A stretch of DNA of 64,000 bases, taken from contig JAEWVC010000101.1 of assembly GCA_023459275.1 (NCBI GenBank), forward strand, positions 1-64,000. Direction: 5' to 3'. A model generated the notes under the pieces. It was not told the DNA's origin and ran no database searches. It was given only the letters and a program-made list of their open reading frames with translations. This DNA is from Bacillota bacterium. GTDB lineage: Bacteria > Bacillota > Clostridia > Christensenellales > Aristaeellaceae. This document shows positions 33,632-42,687 of the stretch, piece by piece; the first letter of the stretch is position 1; every line of letters begins with the position of its first letter. Position numbers and translations under genes: made by a program.

Positions 33632-35544
33632 CATTGGCCGAAGACCTGCAGGTCCGTCACGCCATAGGGCTTGCGCCTGTTTTGCTTGGACAGGCATTTC
33701 AAGCGAAGGAACCGGTACCTTCCCCTGACCTCGCAAAAGGAGACCGTCCGCCTGTTCCCTGTTTCCCGGTGCAGCGCCGTCCAGACTTTCCCGTCCTGCG
33801 ATCCCTCTATTTCAAAATCCGCAGGGACCATGTCCTGATTGTATTCCCAAATGATGTGTACGCGTGTAAGCTCCCTTGCCTGCCCAAGGTCCGCCATAAG
33901 CCATTCCTGCAGGGGATTGTCAATGGAGTGCCAGGCGTCATGCCAGTCGCCGGTGGAGGCGTTCCGGGCGCCGTACATGATGCTTTGCCGGGAGGACGCG
34001 CTCATGGCCGCGCCGTGGGCCAGGTTTTCGTAGATGTCGGCAAGGGGTCCCGGCGTTTCCCAGCCCTCGGGATACGGATCATCCCCGGGGCCGGGGCACA
34101 GCACCATCACTTCCCCCGCGTCCAGGGCGGCCGTCTGCGGAACAAACTGCTTTGACAGCAAATTGTACCGGACATCCGGTGGTAGGCACACTTCCTGCGG
34201 CGCACCGCCGGGGTTGTACAAAAGTACGCAAGGCCCTTTGGAGAAGGGGTCCACGGCTGCCAGATCCGCCCACAGCAGTTCCTCCCGGCAGTCGGGGAAC
34301 AGCGCCGCCATCAGCCCGCTGCCCCATGCTCCGTACAGGTTCATATCCAGACGGGTGTCGCCTGTGGCATAGGGAACGGTAGCGCCGTTTTTGCGCACAC
34401 CCTCATAGGAAATGCAGTCCACCCCCGTTTCAAGGACCCATCCCGCCTGGGACTGCATCCCTCTGGGCAGGCAGCCGGGGAAAAACAGCGCCGCGTTTTT
34501 GCGTACGTGCATCAGGTACCGCGCCAATTCCAGGGCGTACCAGGGCGCATACCGGGCAACCGGCGCCAGCGCCGCGGCGGTGGCATAGGTATTCATGCCA
34601 AAGGCATATCCCTGGGTATCCGTTGTGCTGCCGGAAAGGCCGCAGGCGTCGTACTCCCCCCATTTTTCGCGGATGACCCCCCAGCCTTCCCGCACGCCGG
34701 AGGTGCCGCAGAACACGTATTGCAGCATCCGCCCGAGGGAACAATCCTCCCCGGTTTCCGCCTGGATACGCGCGGCGGTGTAGGGCGCGTAGGACCCCAG
34801 GATCTCATAATACGGATTGTAGTCAAAATTTGCGGCTTCCCGCAGCAGATCCCGCGCCCGTTCAAGATACTTTTTGTCCCCGAACCGCGCATAGGCGGCA
34901 TACTGAAGGTAAGCGATCCCAAGCGCGGCATCGCTCTCCATCCCGCCTCTGGGGTCCACCGGGCACTCGCCGGCAAGAGAAAAGCCGATGTGGCCAAAGT
35001 CGCCCCGCATCCTGTCCGCCACGAATCCCCACGTCTCCGCTATTTGACGGGCCTGTTCCCCAAACGCCTTGTCCGCGGGCGTATACGCCGCGATGAGTGT
35101 ATAGAGGATGGAGGGGAAGATGTCATACCAGAAGCTGCCGCAGGTGTCCCCCTGGTCCGGAGCGGTATGGACGTTGTTGGTCACCACATAGCGCCCGTTG
35201 ATCCGGCTGAGATAGGCTTTGCATTGTTCAATGAAGGTGGCATATTTTTCCCGATCAAAGGACAGGCAGGCGGACAGCGCCGCGCCAAGGCAGGTGAGCG
35301 CCTCTCCCGGCTCATGAGGCGGGGGGCTTCCCACATAGCTGGGCAAGGAGAACAGTTCTCCTTCATATCCCGCCGCGGTCTTTACATGGAGCATCCGGCA
35401 AAAGGGCATGCCCGGCCCGGTACGCCCTGTGTCAAACACGGTTTGCAAATAGCGCTCCGCCGCAGTGCGCCAATCAAGCAGCACACCTGTCTCCGCTTTC
35501 GCTGGAAAGCAGGACAGATAATCAATCCTTGCCTGGGACAGCAT
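33631..35544 (-). CDS. Uncharacterised alpha/alpha-barrel-like protein with C-terminal F5/8 type C (CBM32-like) domain
   Basis: A 637-residue paralogue of the secreted protein at 25602-27950: the two share FWYDIFP/YWYTLYP, NPYYEILGSYAPY (243-255 here), GLSGS, YAF(G/A)MNT and ATGD in the same order. The C-terminal 130 residues (about 505-637) form a discoidin/F5/8C-type module (NPLQEWLMADLGQARELTRV, then FEIEGSQDGKVWTALH), usually galactose/GlcNAc- or surface-binding. There is no obvious signal peptide. The ATG at 35544 is chosen because GGAGG lies 8 nt upstream; ATG at 35559 has no such site. Monocistronic, between a bidirectional terminator and its own promoter. Confidence 0.65.
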   Translation of the reverse strand: MLSQARIDYLSCFPAKAETGVLLDWRTAAERYLQTVFDTGRTGPGMPFCRMLHVKTAAGYEGELFSLPSYVGSPPPHEPGEALTCLGAALSACLSFDREKYATFIEQCKAYLSRINGRYVVTNNVHTAPDQGDTCGSFWYDIFPSILYTLIAAYTPADKAFGEQARQIAETWGFVADRMRGDFGHIGFSLAGECPVDPRGGMESDAALGIAYLQYAAYARFGDKKYLERARDLLREAANFDYNPYYEILGSYAPYTAARIQAETGEDCSLGRMLQYVFCGTSGVREGWGVIREKWGEYDACGLSGSTTDTQGYAFGMNTYATAAALAPVARYAPWYALELARYLMHVRKNAALFFPGCLPRGMQSQAGWVLETGVDCISYEGVRKNGATVPYATGDTRLDMNLYGAWGSGLMAALFPDCREELLWADLAAVDPFSKGPCVLLYNPGGAPQEVCLPPDVRYNLLSKQFVPQTAALDAGEVMVLCPGPGDDPYPEGWETPGPLADIYENLAHGAAMSASSRQSIMYGARNASTGDWHDAWHSIDNPLQEWLMADLGQARELTRVHIIWEYNQDMVPADFEIEGSQDGKVWTALHRETGNRRTVSFCEVRGRYRFLRLKCLSKQNRRKPYGVTDLQVFGQ

Positions 35545-35595
35545 GGCTTCCGCCTCCATATTGTAAGTTTTCGGTCTCTATTTTGTTACCCATTA

Positions 35596-35624
35596 AGTAT
35601 AGGTTTATTGTTAATCCATGTCAA
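35596..35624 (-). promoter_or_regulatory. Sigma-A promoter of the F5/8C-containing gene, with candidate operator
   Basis: Minus strand: perfect -35 TTGACA (35624-35619), 17-bp spacer, -10 TATACT (35601-35596). The spacer contains TTAACAATAAA (plus strand 35604-35614), identical to the element behind the 31.0 kb promoter. A protein bound here would cover the polymerase site. Confidence 0.75.
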
Positions 35625-35716
35625 GTTATATTTCCTGATTTGATTCTCGCAAAATGGAGCCTCTGGGAAATTTCATCCCGTTTTCGTCAAAATATTGGCA
35701 GGTCTTGCGGAAAGCC

Positions 35717-35745
35717 TTTACAGGGATGGGAAAATCGTATATACT
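35717..35745 (+). promoter_or_regulatory. Candidate sigma-A promoter of the 36-38 kb gene
   Basis: -35 TTTACA (35717-35722), 17-bp spacer, -10 TATACT (35740-35745). This gives an unusually long leader of about 240 nt before the ATG at 35990, holding a short ORF and a GC-rich hairpin. Confidence 0.6.
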
Positions 35746-35839
35746 GGGTACGAAATATGAACGTAACATAAAATTACAAAATAACGATACTTCTGCCGGG
35801 AGGTTCCAGATTCGGTTCTCAGGGCTGGTGGGTGAACGG

Positions 35840-35923
35840 ATGCAAAAGAACATTGACGTGCGGATCAGGCCATATATCCAGGCGAACCCTGGCATGCAGT
35901 ATCAGACCTATCTTCGCCATTGA
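35840..35923 (+). CDS. Possible 27-residue leader peptide
   Basis: A short open frame (MQKNIDVRIR...YQTYLRH) in the long leader of the 731-residue protein gene. It has a weak GGTGGG upstream and is followed, 11 nt after its stop, by a 7-bp GC hairpin at 35935-35961 or so (CCGCCCG/CGGGCGG). The layout resembles leader-peptide attenuation, but the peptide shows no telling run of one amino acid and could be a gene remnant or chance. Confidence 0.25.
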   Translation: MQKNIDVRIRPYIQANPGMQYQTYLRH

Positions 35924-35989
35924 GGGTCCGCCCGCCGGCCGTGCCCGTCGGGCGGTGGCATAAACAACCCATGAATCAGGAGGTATCTT

Positions 35990-38185
35990 ATGAGCTTTTC
36001 CATCAGACCCATGGAACGCAACGGGGGATTCGGCATCTCCATCGGCTACGGCAAGAAAACGTATTTCCAGGAGACCACGGGTTTTGTTCTTGAAAACGCG
36101 GACCGTTCAATACGGGAAACCATTGAATCCTGGCAGGCGGATGCGTGGAGGCCCATTCCCGGCGGCATTCTTTTGGAGGGCACCTATGTTTCCCCGGGAT
36201 TGGAAACCCGCCTGGAAATCGGCATCGCCTATACGGCGGTGAACAGCCGGGTGGTGAAAAAAACGGTCACGCTCCATCAGCCCAATATTCCCGTGCTGTT
36301 TTACCAGGTGGAGAACACCCTTCGCCCCAACGATCCTCCTCAAAAGCTGTGGAGCTTTGATAACGCGAAGCACCGGGGCGGCATCGTGCACGGCACCTAT
36401 CCCGCTGCGGGCTTCACGGCCGGGGTATCTTTCGGCCTGCTCAGCGATGCCGGGCACCGCAACCTGTTCACCCGCAACATCCGCCGCCGCCCGGGTCCCG
36501 ACGGGCATGGCTTTGCGGGCATGCTCCGCACGCCGGATGCGAAAATGCTCACGCTCTCGCCTGAAGCTGTCACCCTGCGGCTGGGTTCCCTGAGTGATTA
36601 CCGCCAGGGGGAAAAAAGCCGGCTTTCACCGCTTGACCATCACTTTGGAGAGCTTTATCATGCCTATCCCGGCGTGGACGGTTTCTACACCCTTTCCTTT
36701 GATTACCGGGCGGAAGCGGCGCTGCATATCAAAGTGCTCAAGGAAACCCCGCAAAGCGAGGTGCGCGCCTTCCATTATCAGGATGGCCTCCCCTTTGATC
36801 CCGGTGCCTTTCTGCATTTTGAAGACACCTTTTTCCTGTCCGACACCGAAGGGCTGCCCACGCTGATCAAGCTCTGGCAGGGGGAAAACGGACGGCCGGA
36901 GCTGCAAAATCTGCGGCTTATCCTTAACCGGGGCGTGGACCTGCCCTATCATCCCTTAAAGATCGGACAGACCCATACAAAAAACACCTTCCTCTTTGCG
37001 GAAGAAAAGGATGATATCCGTTCCCTTCGCCTTTCCAGCCAGCTTTGCCTGGCGGAGGGCCTTGGCTTTTTGGGGACGGACCCGCAAAAGGTGCTCTATG
37101 CGGATATGCAGATGCTCACCTGGATCACCGGGGAGCATGATTTCACCCCCCTGAATGTCCCCAGCATCAACTACGCCCCCGACATGTACAACCGGGACAG
37201 CTTCTGGTCCGTGGCCGGGGTCGTGGATGCCCCCCTCTCCAAGGCCGTTTTTGACCGCTGGGGCGATACGCAGACCAGGGAGGGCGGCATCGGCACCATT
37301 GTAACGCCCTGCATGGGCAGCCTGGAGGTCAAGGACAACGAAGCCACCTGCGAATGGCTTTGGTGGGCGCTGATCAACCGCGATAAATATGGCTTTGAGC
37401 CCCCCCGTGAAAAAATTATCCGCGCTTTTGCTTACTGTGTGAATGCCTTTGATCCGGCCCGCACCGGCATCTGCCATTCCCATTTCGTATTGGGGCAGAA
37501 CGATGTCACCACGTATCCGGATGTGCCAACCACCGATCTGGCGGTCAACCAGGGCGTATGGGCGGTAACGCTGAAAGCGGCCAGAGCGCTTGGGCTGCAT
37601 GACGAGAGCGGCTGGATAGAGCGGGCGGAAGCTGGATACAGGGCGTTCTACGACGCCTCCAGGGGGTATCTGCTCAACGACAGGCTGCATCCAGACGCTA
37701 TCTCCTGCAACGACCTGCTGCCGGAATTCACTTCCCTGTGGCTTTTCGGCCAGCCTATGCTTACGGATGGCATGGTGGTCAGCACCCTGGAAAAAATCCC
37801 GCGCTCCGGCCCCTTCGCCTTCATCATCGGGCATGTGCGCGACGGCTATTTCACGGACCGGACCAAGCCCTACGACGGCCACTTCTCCTGGCCGGGCGGC
37901 GTCTATTACAACGGCGCCAGCTGGATGCGCGAGGAGGTCATGGCCTATGCCGCAGGGGTGCTCCATGGCTGGGAAAAAGGAAAGGATTATATCGCAAAGC
38001 GTTTGCAGGGAGAAATCGATGTACGGCCCGACGAGCCCTTCAGCCATGAATTCATCCCCACCGACCCCGCGGTCCCCGGCTGCTGGTGGCCGTCCATCCG
38101 CGTTTTCTGCTGGAACGTGTTCGCCCTCACGGTCTGCAAAGTGGCGGGAATGGGCGGGGAAGAGGCTGGAAAAGCGGAAGCATGA
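35990..38185 (+). CDS. Six-hairpin glycosidase-like protein of unknown specificity
   Basis: A 731-residue protein with no signal peptide. Residues 1-280 are beta-rich (a supersandwich-like N-domain). From about 330 onward there are helical hairpins with conserved-looking acidic/aromatic patches (MYNRDSFWSVAGVVD, NEATCEWLWWALINRDKYG, HFSWPGGVYYNGASW). This arrangement is typical of (alpha/alpha)6 enzymes such as GH15, GH63 or GH94 relatives. Acidic residues in RDSFW and NEATCEW are candidate catalytic or binding residues, but I cannot place it in a family with certainty. AGGAGG precedes the ATG. It is a single-gene unit between its promoter and a strong terminator. Confidence 0.6.
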   Translation: MSFSIRPMERNGGFGISIGYGKKTYFQETTGFVLENADRSIRETIESWQADAWRPIPGGILLEGTYVSPGLETRLEIGIAYTAVNSRVVKKTVTLHQPNIPVLFYQVENTLRPNDPPQKLWSFDNAKHRGGIVHGTYPAAGFTAGVSFGLLSDAGHRNLFTRNIRRRPGPDGHGFAGMLRTPDAKMLTLSPEAVTLRLGSLSDYRQGEKSRLSPLDHHFGELYHAYPGVDGFYTLSFDYRAEAALHIKVLKETPQSEVRAFHYQDGLPFDPGAFLHFEDTFFLSDTEGLPTLIKLWQGENGRPELQNLRLILNRGVDLPYHPLKIGQTHTKNTFLFAEEKDDIRSLRLSSQLCLAEGLGFLGTDPQKVLYADMQMLTWITGEHDFTPLNVPSINYAPDMYNRDSFWSVAGVVDAPLSKAVFDRWGDTQTREGGIGTIVTPCMGSLEVKDNEATCEWLWWALINRDKYGFEPPREKIIRAFAYCVNAFDPARTGICHSHFVLGQNDVTTYPDVPTTDLAVNQGVWAVTLKAARALGLHDESGWIERAEAGYRAFYDASRGYLLNDRLHPDAISCNDLLPEFTSLWLFGQPMLTDGMVVSTLEKIPRSGPFAFIIGHVRDGYFTDRTKPYDGHFSWPGGVYYNGASWMREEVMAYAAGVLHGWEKGKDYIAKRLQGEIDVRPDEPFSHEFIPTDPAVPGCWWPSIRVFCWNVFALTVCKVAGMGGEEAGKAEA

Positions 38186-38257
38186 CGAATGCGGCGGAGC
38201 AAGCCGTTCTGTGATAAGCGGTCACCGTTTTTGATGTACAAACATCAACATAAAGAG

Positions 38258-38304
38258 CCGGCGGGAATCCGGAAAGCGCTTTGCGCTTCTCGGATTCCCG
38301 CCGG
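38258..38304. terminator. Bidirectional terminator between convergent glycan genes
   Basis: A 14-bp perfect stem (38258-38271 with 38291-38304) continues into an inner AAGCGC/GCGCTT stem; the plus strand ends in TTTTG. A second small hairpin, TTGATGT-ACAA-ACATCAA, lies at 38231-38248. Confidence 0.8.
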
Positions 38305-38409
38305 TTTTGCCATGATGGCCGGAGGCTTTGCGCCGCAGCCCGACCATGCTTGCGCTGGCCGGCACCGAAATGTACAGAAAACTGCTGGCTCGTAAAGGGC
38401 GCGGCTCTC

Positions 38410-40467
38410 TTACGCGTTTTTCCTGAGCACTACCACCGCCACCTGGCCGGGAGCCAGGTCTGCCGGGATGCCCAGGCCGGAGGCATCCACCGTTTCCCAA
38501 AAAACAGGCTGCATCCCTTCCCAACGGATATCCACAGGCTGCGTTTGATCCGTATCGTTCCAAAGGGCTGCGGCACTCCGGGTTTCCCCTTCAAACAGCG
38601 CGCATTGCACGCCGGGATTGCCGTTCCGGATGCCCTCCTGATCCCGGTAAGTCCCCTTCAGCAGTACGTCGGCGTACTTTTTGCGAAGCGTTGCCACCGC
38701 GCAGGCGTATGCTTTCCACGCCTTGTATTCGTCCCGGCGGACGGCTTCCTGATCCGTCAAATACCTCAGTTCCATTTCGTAGCGGAAGCCGTACAGGAAG
38801 GCAAAGTTCACATACCTGGGGTCCAGGAAGGGGTTGGGGTTGCGCAAAGTCAGGATGGCATCCGGGAAGCAATAGCGGAACATTTGCGGGAAGGGGGAAG
38901 CCAGGTTCAGCATGGAAGTGGTGTCGTGCTGGCGGCCGGCGGGAGGGCCGGGATTGATGGCGATGCCGTGGAGGGCGTCCAGGAACTGGGAATAGACGTC
39001 CGTCTCATGTTCCGTCATGAACGCGAACTCCTGCCCGTGGGTCTTCGCCTGCTGATTCAGGCGCTTTAGCAGTTTCAGCCGTCCCTGGGTATAGGAAAGG
39101 GAAGGCCGGCCCTGCAGATGGGGATGGCTGTCGTTGAAGCAGGGGTACGGCGGCATGCCGCCCATCTGATCGTAAAGCATGCCGTCGGCGCCGAAGGAGG
39201 CGATCCAGTCGGCCCGCTGGGCCATCAGGTCGTGCCACTCGGTGCAGGAGGGGCAGACGGTTGAAAAAAGCTTTTTGCTGAATTTTTTCAGATATTCGCT
39301 GTTGTGGTACTTGCTGTACTCTTCCAGATAGGGCGTATTCCAGCGGGTACGGCCCTCCAGCAGGTGCCCCTTTTCCTTATAAAACTTGGTTCCGGTATCC
39401 ATCAGGTGCCCTTGGTAGTACAGCGTCACGCGGCCGCCCTTGGCCTGCACTTTTTGGATGTTTTCCGTAAGCTTCTCCGCGCCGCCCAGGGTGGGGCTCA
39501 CCTCAAGGTCCGGGTATTGGTTGTCGTGGCCGGAATGGTACCATCCAAACAGCCCCAGCGCATCGCAGCCGTGGGCCTCCGCCAGCTCGTACAATTCGGG
39601 CAGGGTGTCATAGGGCCAGAGCTCATCGCCGTACTGCTGCTTGTTGATGACCAGGAAATACCCGTTCATGTTCCTGATCCATTCCGCCTTGTCCACAGGC
39701 TTGCGCCAGGTCTGCGCCCATGCTGTATACTCCCGGGCCCCTTTGCGCCAGGAACCCTCATACGGCCACAGCACATAAGGAGGGCACCGCCACGTTTCAC
39801 CGGGCCTTACAAAGCAAAGCTTGTCCATTTCCAGGGCCACATCATAGGCTTTGCTGCCTACCACCCGCAGGACGCTGGTATGGAAAAGATCGTCGTGCCC
39901 GGCAAAGTACAGGCATTCCTCTTTGTCCAGCAGGGACATCCACTGCATGCTCAAAAATCCGGGATAGGTGTTGCTCATCACATGCGCGCTGTCCCAATTC
40001 CCCATGGTACCCACATGCCGGCCGATATCGGCGATCCGTTCGCCGGCGCAGTTGGGCCACAGCAGTTCCGGCTTGCCCCCGGAAAGGGTTTTGATACGGC
40101 CAACGCAGGGAAAGAAAAAATCGTTGACCATCACCGTATCGCTGTTGATGATATCGGCGTCAAAGAAAAGCTTGTCCTCCTGAAGGCGCACGCGCATTTC
40201 CACACGAACCTTAACGGTGTGGTCCCGGGTGGTAAGCTGGCCCACGGAAATATGCATCGTATCCCCGGCCACCCGTATTTCGTAGGTTTGGTTTTTTGGG
40301 AAAGCCACATCCTCCCAATTTTCTCCCGCCTTCATCACCATGCGGAAAAGCCCGTCGCCGGGCGTTTCGATCACGTTGCCGTGGCCGCTTGCCAGCCTCT
40401 CCAAATGGATGATACGGCCCTTTTCATCAATCTCCAGCCGGATCTGCTTGTTCTGAAGAACAGCCAT
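38410..40467 (-). CDS. DUF6259-like protein, predicted TIM-barrel glycoside hydrolase
   Basis: A 685-residue cytoplasmic protein resembling the DUF6259 family. The N-terminal 240 residues are beta-rich (MAVLQNKQIRLEIDEKGRI, a start common in GH36/GH31-like beta-sandwich domains). Then comes a barrel region with LGLFGWYHSGHDNQYPD, FGADGMLYDQMGG and FAFMTEHETDVYSQ, where the Asp of GMLYDQ and the Glu of TEHE are attractive catalytic candidates. Its substrate is unknown. It is the last gene of the 46.1-38.4 kb importer operon, 24 nt after the clan GH-A gene, so it probably acts on the imported oligosaccharide. Confidence 0.65.
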   Translation of the reverse strand: MAVLQNKQIRLEIDEKGRIIHLERLASGHGNVIETPGDGLFRMVMKAGENWEDVAFPKNQTYEIRVAGDTMHISVGQLTTRDHTVKVRVEMRVRLQEDKLFFDADIINSDTVMVNDFFFPCVGRIKTLSGGKPELLWPNCAGERIADIGRHVGTMGNWDSAHVMSNTYPGFLSMQWMSLLDKEECLYFAGHDDLFHTSVLRVVGSKAYDVALEMDKLCFVRPGETWRCPPYVLWPYEGSWRKGAREYTAWAQTWRKPVDKAEWIRNMNGYFLVINKQQYGDELWPYDTLPELYELAEAHGCDALGLFGWYHSGHDNQYPDLEVSPTLGGAEKLTENIQKVQAKGGRVTLYYQGHLMDTGTKFYKEKGHLLEGRTRWNTPYLEEYSKYHNSEYLKKFSKKLFSTVCPSCTEWHDLMAQRADWIASFGADGMLYDQMGGMPPYPCFNDSHPHLQGRPSLSYTQGRLKLLKRLNQQAKTHGQEFAFMTEHETDVYSQFLDALHGIAINPGPPAGRQHDTTSMLNLASPFPQMFRYCFPDAILTLRNPNPFLDPRYVNFAFLYGFRYEMELRYLTDQEAVRRDEYKAWKAYACAVATLRKKYADVLLKGTYRDQEGIRNGNPGVQCALFEGETRSAAALWNDTDQTQPVDIRWEGMQPVFWETVDASGLGIPADLAPGQVAVVVLRKNA

Positions 40468-40491
40468 AAATCTCTCTTTCTCCTTCCTTCA

Positions 40492-42555
40492 TCATACGTT
40501 TTGCTGGGTGCGGCCCTGCTCCTGGGTAGGCGCCGCCTCACCCAGGACGATGCCGTACATCCTTTGCGCAAGCTTTTCCATGGCTTGCGTCAGTTCCGCG
40601 TAAGGCACGTTGCACAGGGTGATCAGGCCGTGCTGCATGCACTCTCCGTCAAAGCGGCCCAGCACCGGCTGGTCGTTCATTTCAAAGTAATGGGCGCCAA
40701 TGCTTGCGGGATGGGCCATGGCCTGCTCCATGTAATACACGCACGCTTTCGTGCGCTCCGCCTGGCCGTAGGCCCGGACAAGGCCTGTGGCAATATTGCA
40801 TGCGTCATCCGCCGTGATATGCCATTCTCCCACAAGGCCGGGCCGCGTATCCTTCTGGGCCACGATGTCAAAGCGGGGAGCGGGGTCCGTTTGGTAGCAG
40901 TTGAAGGAACAGACGTCAAAATGGGCGTTGCCCGCAAATTCGTTGGGGGTCAGCCTGGCGTAGCGCATGCCCAGGTTCAGGTGGTGGGGGTCCACCTCCC
41001 GCAAAGCCTTGGAAGGCACGGCACTGTATTTGGCGATCAGGATATCCCGGAACGCCTCCAGGTCTGCGTTGGAAGCCTCCGTCAGTTTGTCCGCTCCCAC
41101 GATCGGGGTCTGCAGATCCTCAAAGCCTCCAAGAGAAAGGCCCCAAGCCGCGTTTAGCCTGCCGACATCCCCGGCGTAGCGCTCCTTTAGGAAGGTGATG
41201 AGTTCATCCTTGCTGTACAGGCGGCCTGGATAGGCCAGCACCCGTTCCGCCGGGTTGACTGAAGCCTGGAAAAGCCATTCCGGCTCATTGGTGATAAAGT
41301 AGCCGATCATGTAGGGATTGCCCGCAAAGGGGGAAAGCTGGGCCTCTGCGAACCGCTTTGCCCCCTCCTCGTATTCCGGGCTGAACACATCGGGGAAATC
41401 CCTGTAGATGCATACCTTTGTCAGCGGAAATTCCTTCAGCGTCCACACAAAGGGGATGGCGGCCTTTTGGAGGTACTCCTCCACGCGTTCATCCAGGTAA
41501 TTGTTCACGCCAACGCCAATGGTGTTGATGCCCCAGCGCTTGAGCCTGGCGGCGTTGATCAGGACCCATGCATCCCACCAGCCCTCCGCGCCGAAGGCGC
41601 GGATCATGTTGGCCCTGGCAAAGTTGAACATCCACCGGCCCTTGCCGCTTTCCTTGCCATTGCGCTTTGCGAACTCCGCAATTTCCGAAGCCTCCGTCCA
41701 GCAATCCCTCCAGGTGGGGTCGCTTAGGTCGGGCAGCCAGTCGAACATGGTCTCCATCCCGTCCACAAAGCCGTGCACGCCCATGCGGGAGCCGTAGCAT
41801 ACGCCGTTGCTGTAAAAGGCGTACCCGTCCGGGTCCACAAGCCACCAGCGTTTCCCGTCGTGATGGGTGTGGAAAAAGCCCGTGGCGTCAAAGCGGAGCC
41901 CGGTATAGCCGCCAAAGCGGCTCCAGCCCTCCGGATAACCCTTGGCCTCTTTTGCTTTTTCCAATTCACTCTGCAGATAAGCAGCCAGTGCGCCGGTGCT
42001 GTGCATTTTGGCCGGCCACTCGTACCCTTTGCGCTGGCCCATTTCATCCACCATAGGCGCGCCCTTGATGCGCATATCCGGCAGCTTGTCCTCAAGCCAC
42101 AGGCCGTACAGCTCAAAGCGCCGGCAGCCGTCATTCTGCTTCAGACGGATGCGGATTTCATCCACGCGGCTGATGTGCGTGGGCTCGCCGTGCACATGCC
42201 CCTTGAGGGTGCCGGGGTAGGTGGGCAGAAAGAACCGGTGGGAGTCCAGTTCCGTAAGCTTGACCGTCAATTTCACGCGGCGGGTGGGGATCATAAAGTA
42301 GCTGGTGGAGAGCACCTTCTCCCCTTCGCCGGTATGCTGCACAAAATCAAAGTACATCACCGGCATCCAATCCATATCCACGCAAAATTCCATGGCCAGG
42401 TAATCCTGCTCATGGAACGTAACGCCGCTGTCCGCCTTGGGAAGGGACAGGCAGAAGGAGCCGTCCTCCAAGGGCAGAATAGCGATGCCCTCCGCCGTTT
42501 CGCAGGGCGTTCCCCCGAGGGGAACAAGCTTGGAAAGCGCGATTTCCCTTCGCAT
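40492..42555 (-). CDS. Clan GH-A glycoside hydrolase, agarase/beta-galactosidase-like
   Basis: A 687-residue protein. After an N-terminal beta-rich domain (to about 200), WWLVDPDGYAFYSNGV (237-252) matches the entry of agarase-type barrels. ITNEPEW puts the acid/base Glu at 424 and VGEWH the nucleophile at 577, the expected order for clan GH-A. Family is uncertain (GH50-, GH42- or GH5-like). No signal peptide, hence intracellular. The ATG at 42555 has AAAGGAG upstream; an in-frame ATG at 42588 lacks one. It follows the binding-protein gene after a structured 132-nt spacer. Likely reaction: retaining hydrolysis of an imported beta-linked oligosaccharide (inference). Confidence 0.75.
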   Translation of the reverse strand: MRREIALSKLVPLGGTPCETAEGIAILPLEDGSFCLSLPKADSGVTFHEQDYLAMEFCVDMDWMPVMYFDFVQHTGEGEKVLSTSYFMIPTRRVKLTVKLTELDSHRFFLPTYPGTLKGHVHGEPTHISRVDEIRIRLKQNDGCRRFELYGLWLEDKLPDMRIKGAPMVDEMGQRKGYEWPAKMHSTGALAAYLQSELEKAKEAKGYPEGWSRFGGYTGLRFDATGFFHTHHDGKRWWLVDPDGYAFYSNGVCYGSRMGVHGFVDGMETMFDWLPDLSDPTWRDCWTEASEIAEFAKRNGKESGKGRWMFNFARANMIRAFGAEGWWDAWVLINAARLKRWGINTIGVGVNNYLDERVEEYLQKAAIPFVWTLKEFPLTKVCIYRDFPDVFSPEYEEGAKRFAEAQLSPFAGNPYMIGYFITNEPEWLFQASVNPAERVLAYPGRLYSKDELITFLKERYAGDVGRLNAAWGLSLGGFEDLQTPIVGADKLTEASNADLEAFRDILIAKYSAVPSKALREVDPHHLNLGMRYARLTPNEFAGNAHFDVCSFNCYQTDPAPRFDIVAQKDTRPGLVGEWHITADDACNIATGLVRAYGQAERTKACVYYMEQAMAHPASIGAHYFEMNDQPVLGRFDGECMQHGLITLCNVPYAELTQAMEKLAQRMYGIVLGEAAPTQEQGRTQQNV

Positions 42556-42577
42556 GCTGTTTCTCCTTTTGAAATAG

Positions 42578-42661
42578 GCAGCGCCCACGGGCGGCCCGGG
42601 GCGCTGCTTCGGCGGGCACAGCCGCCGTGTTTCCCGCCTCCGCGCATCCCGTGGGCGCAGC
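42578..42661 (-). repeat. Long inverted repeat in the spacer after the binding-protein gene
   Basis: GCAGCGCCCACGGG (42578-42591) pairs with CCCGTGGGCGCAGC (42648-42661), 13 of 14 positions, enclosing a further GC-rich inner structure. It lies between the binding-protein stop and the next start in one operon. There is no T-run, so it is more likely a 3' stabiliser or processing site than a terminator. Confidence 0.6.
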
Positions 42662-42687
42662 TTGAGTCATCTGAAACGGTATGGGAA

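Noticed and set aside
39304..41157. 617-codon open frame on the plus strand
   Set aside because: It is antisense to the DUF6259-like and clan GH-A genes and shows no domain; the minus-strand frames have family motifs.
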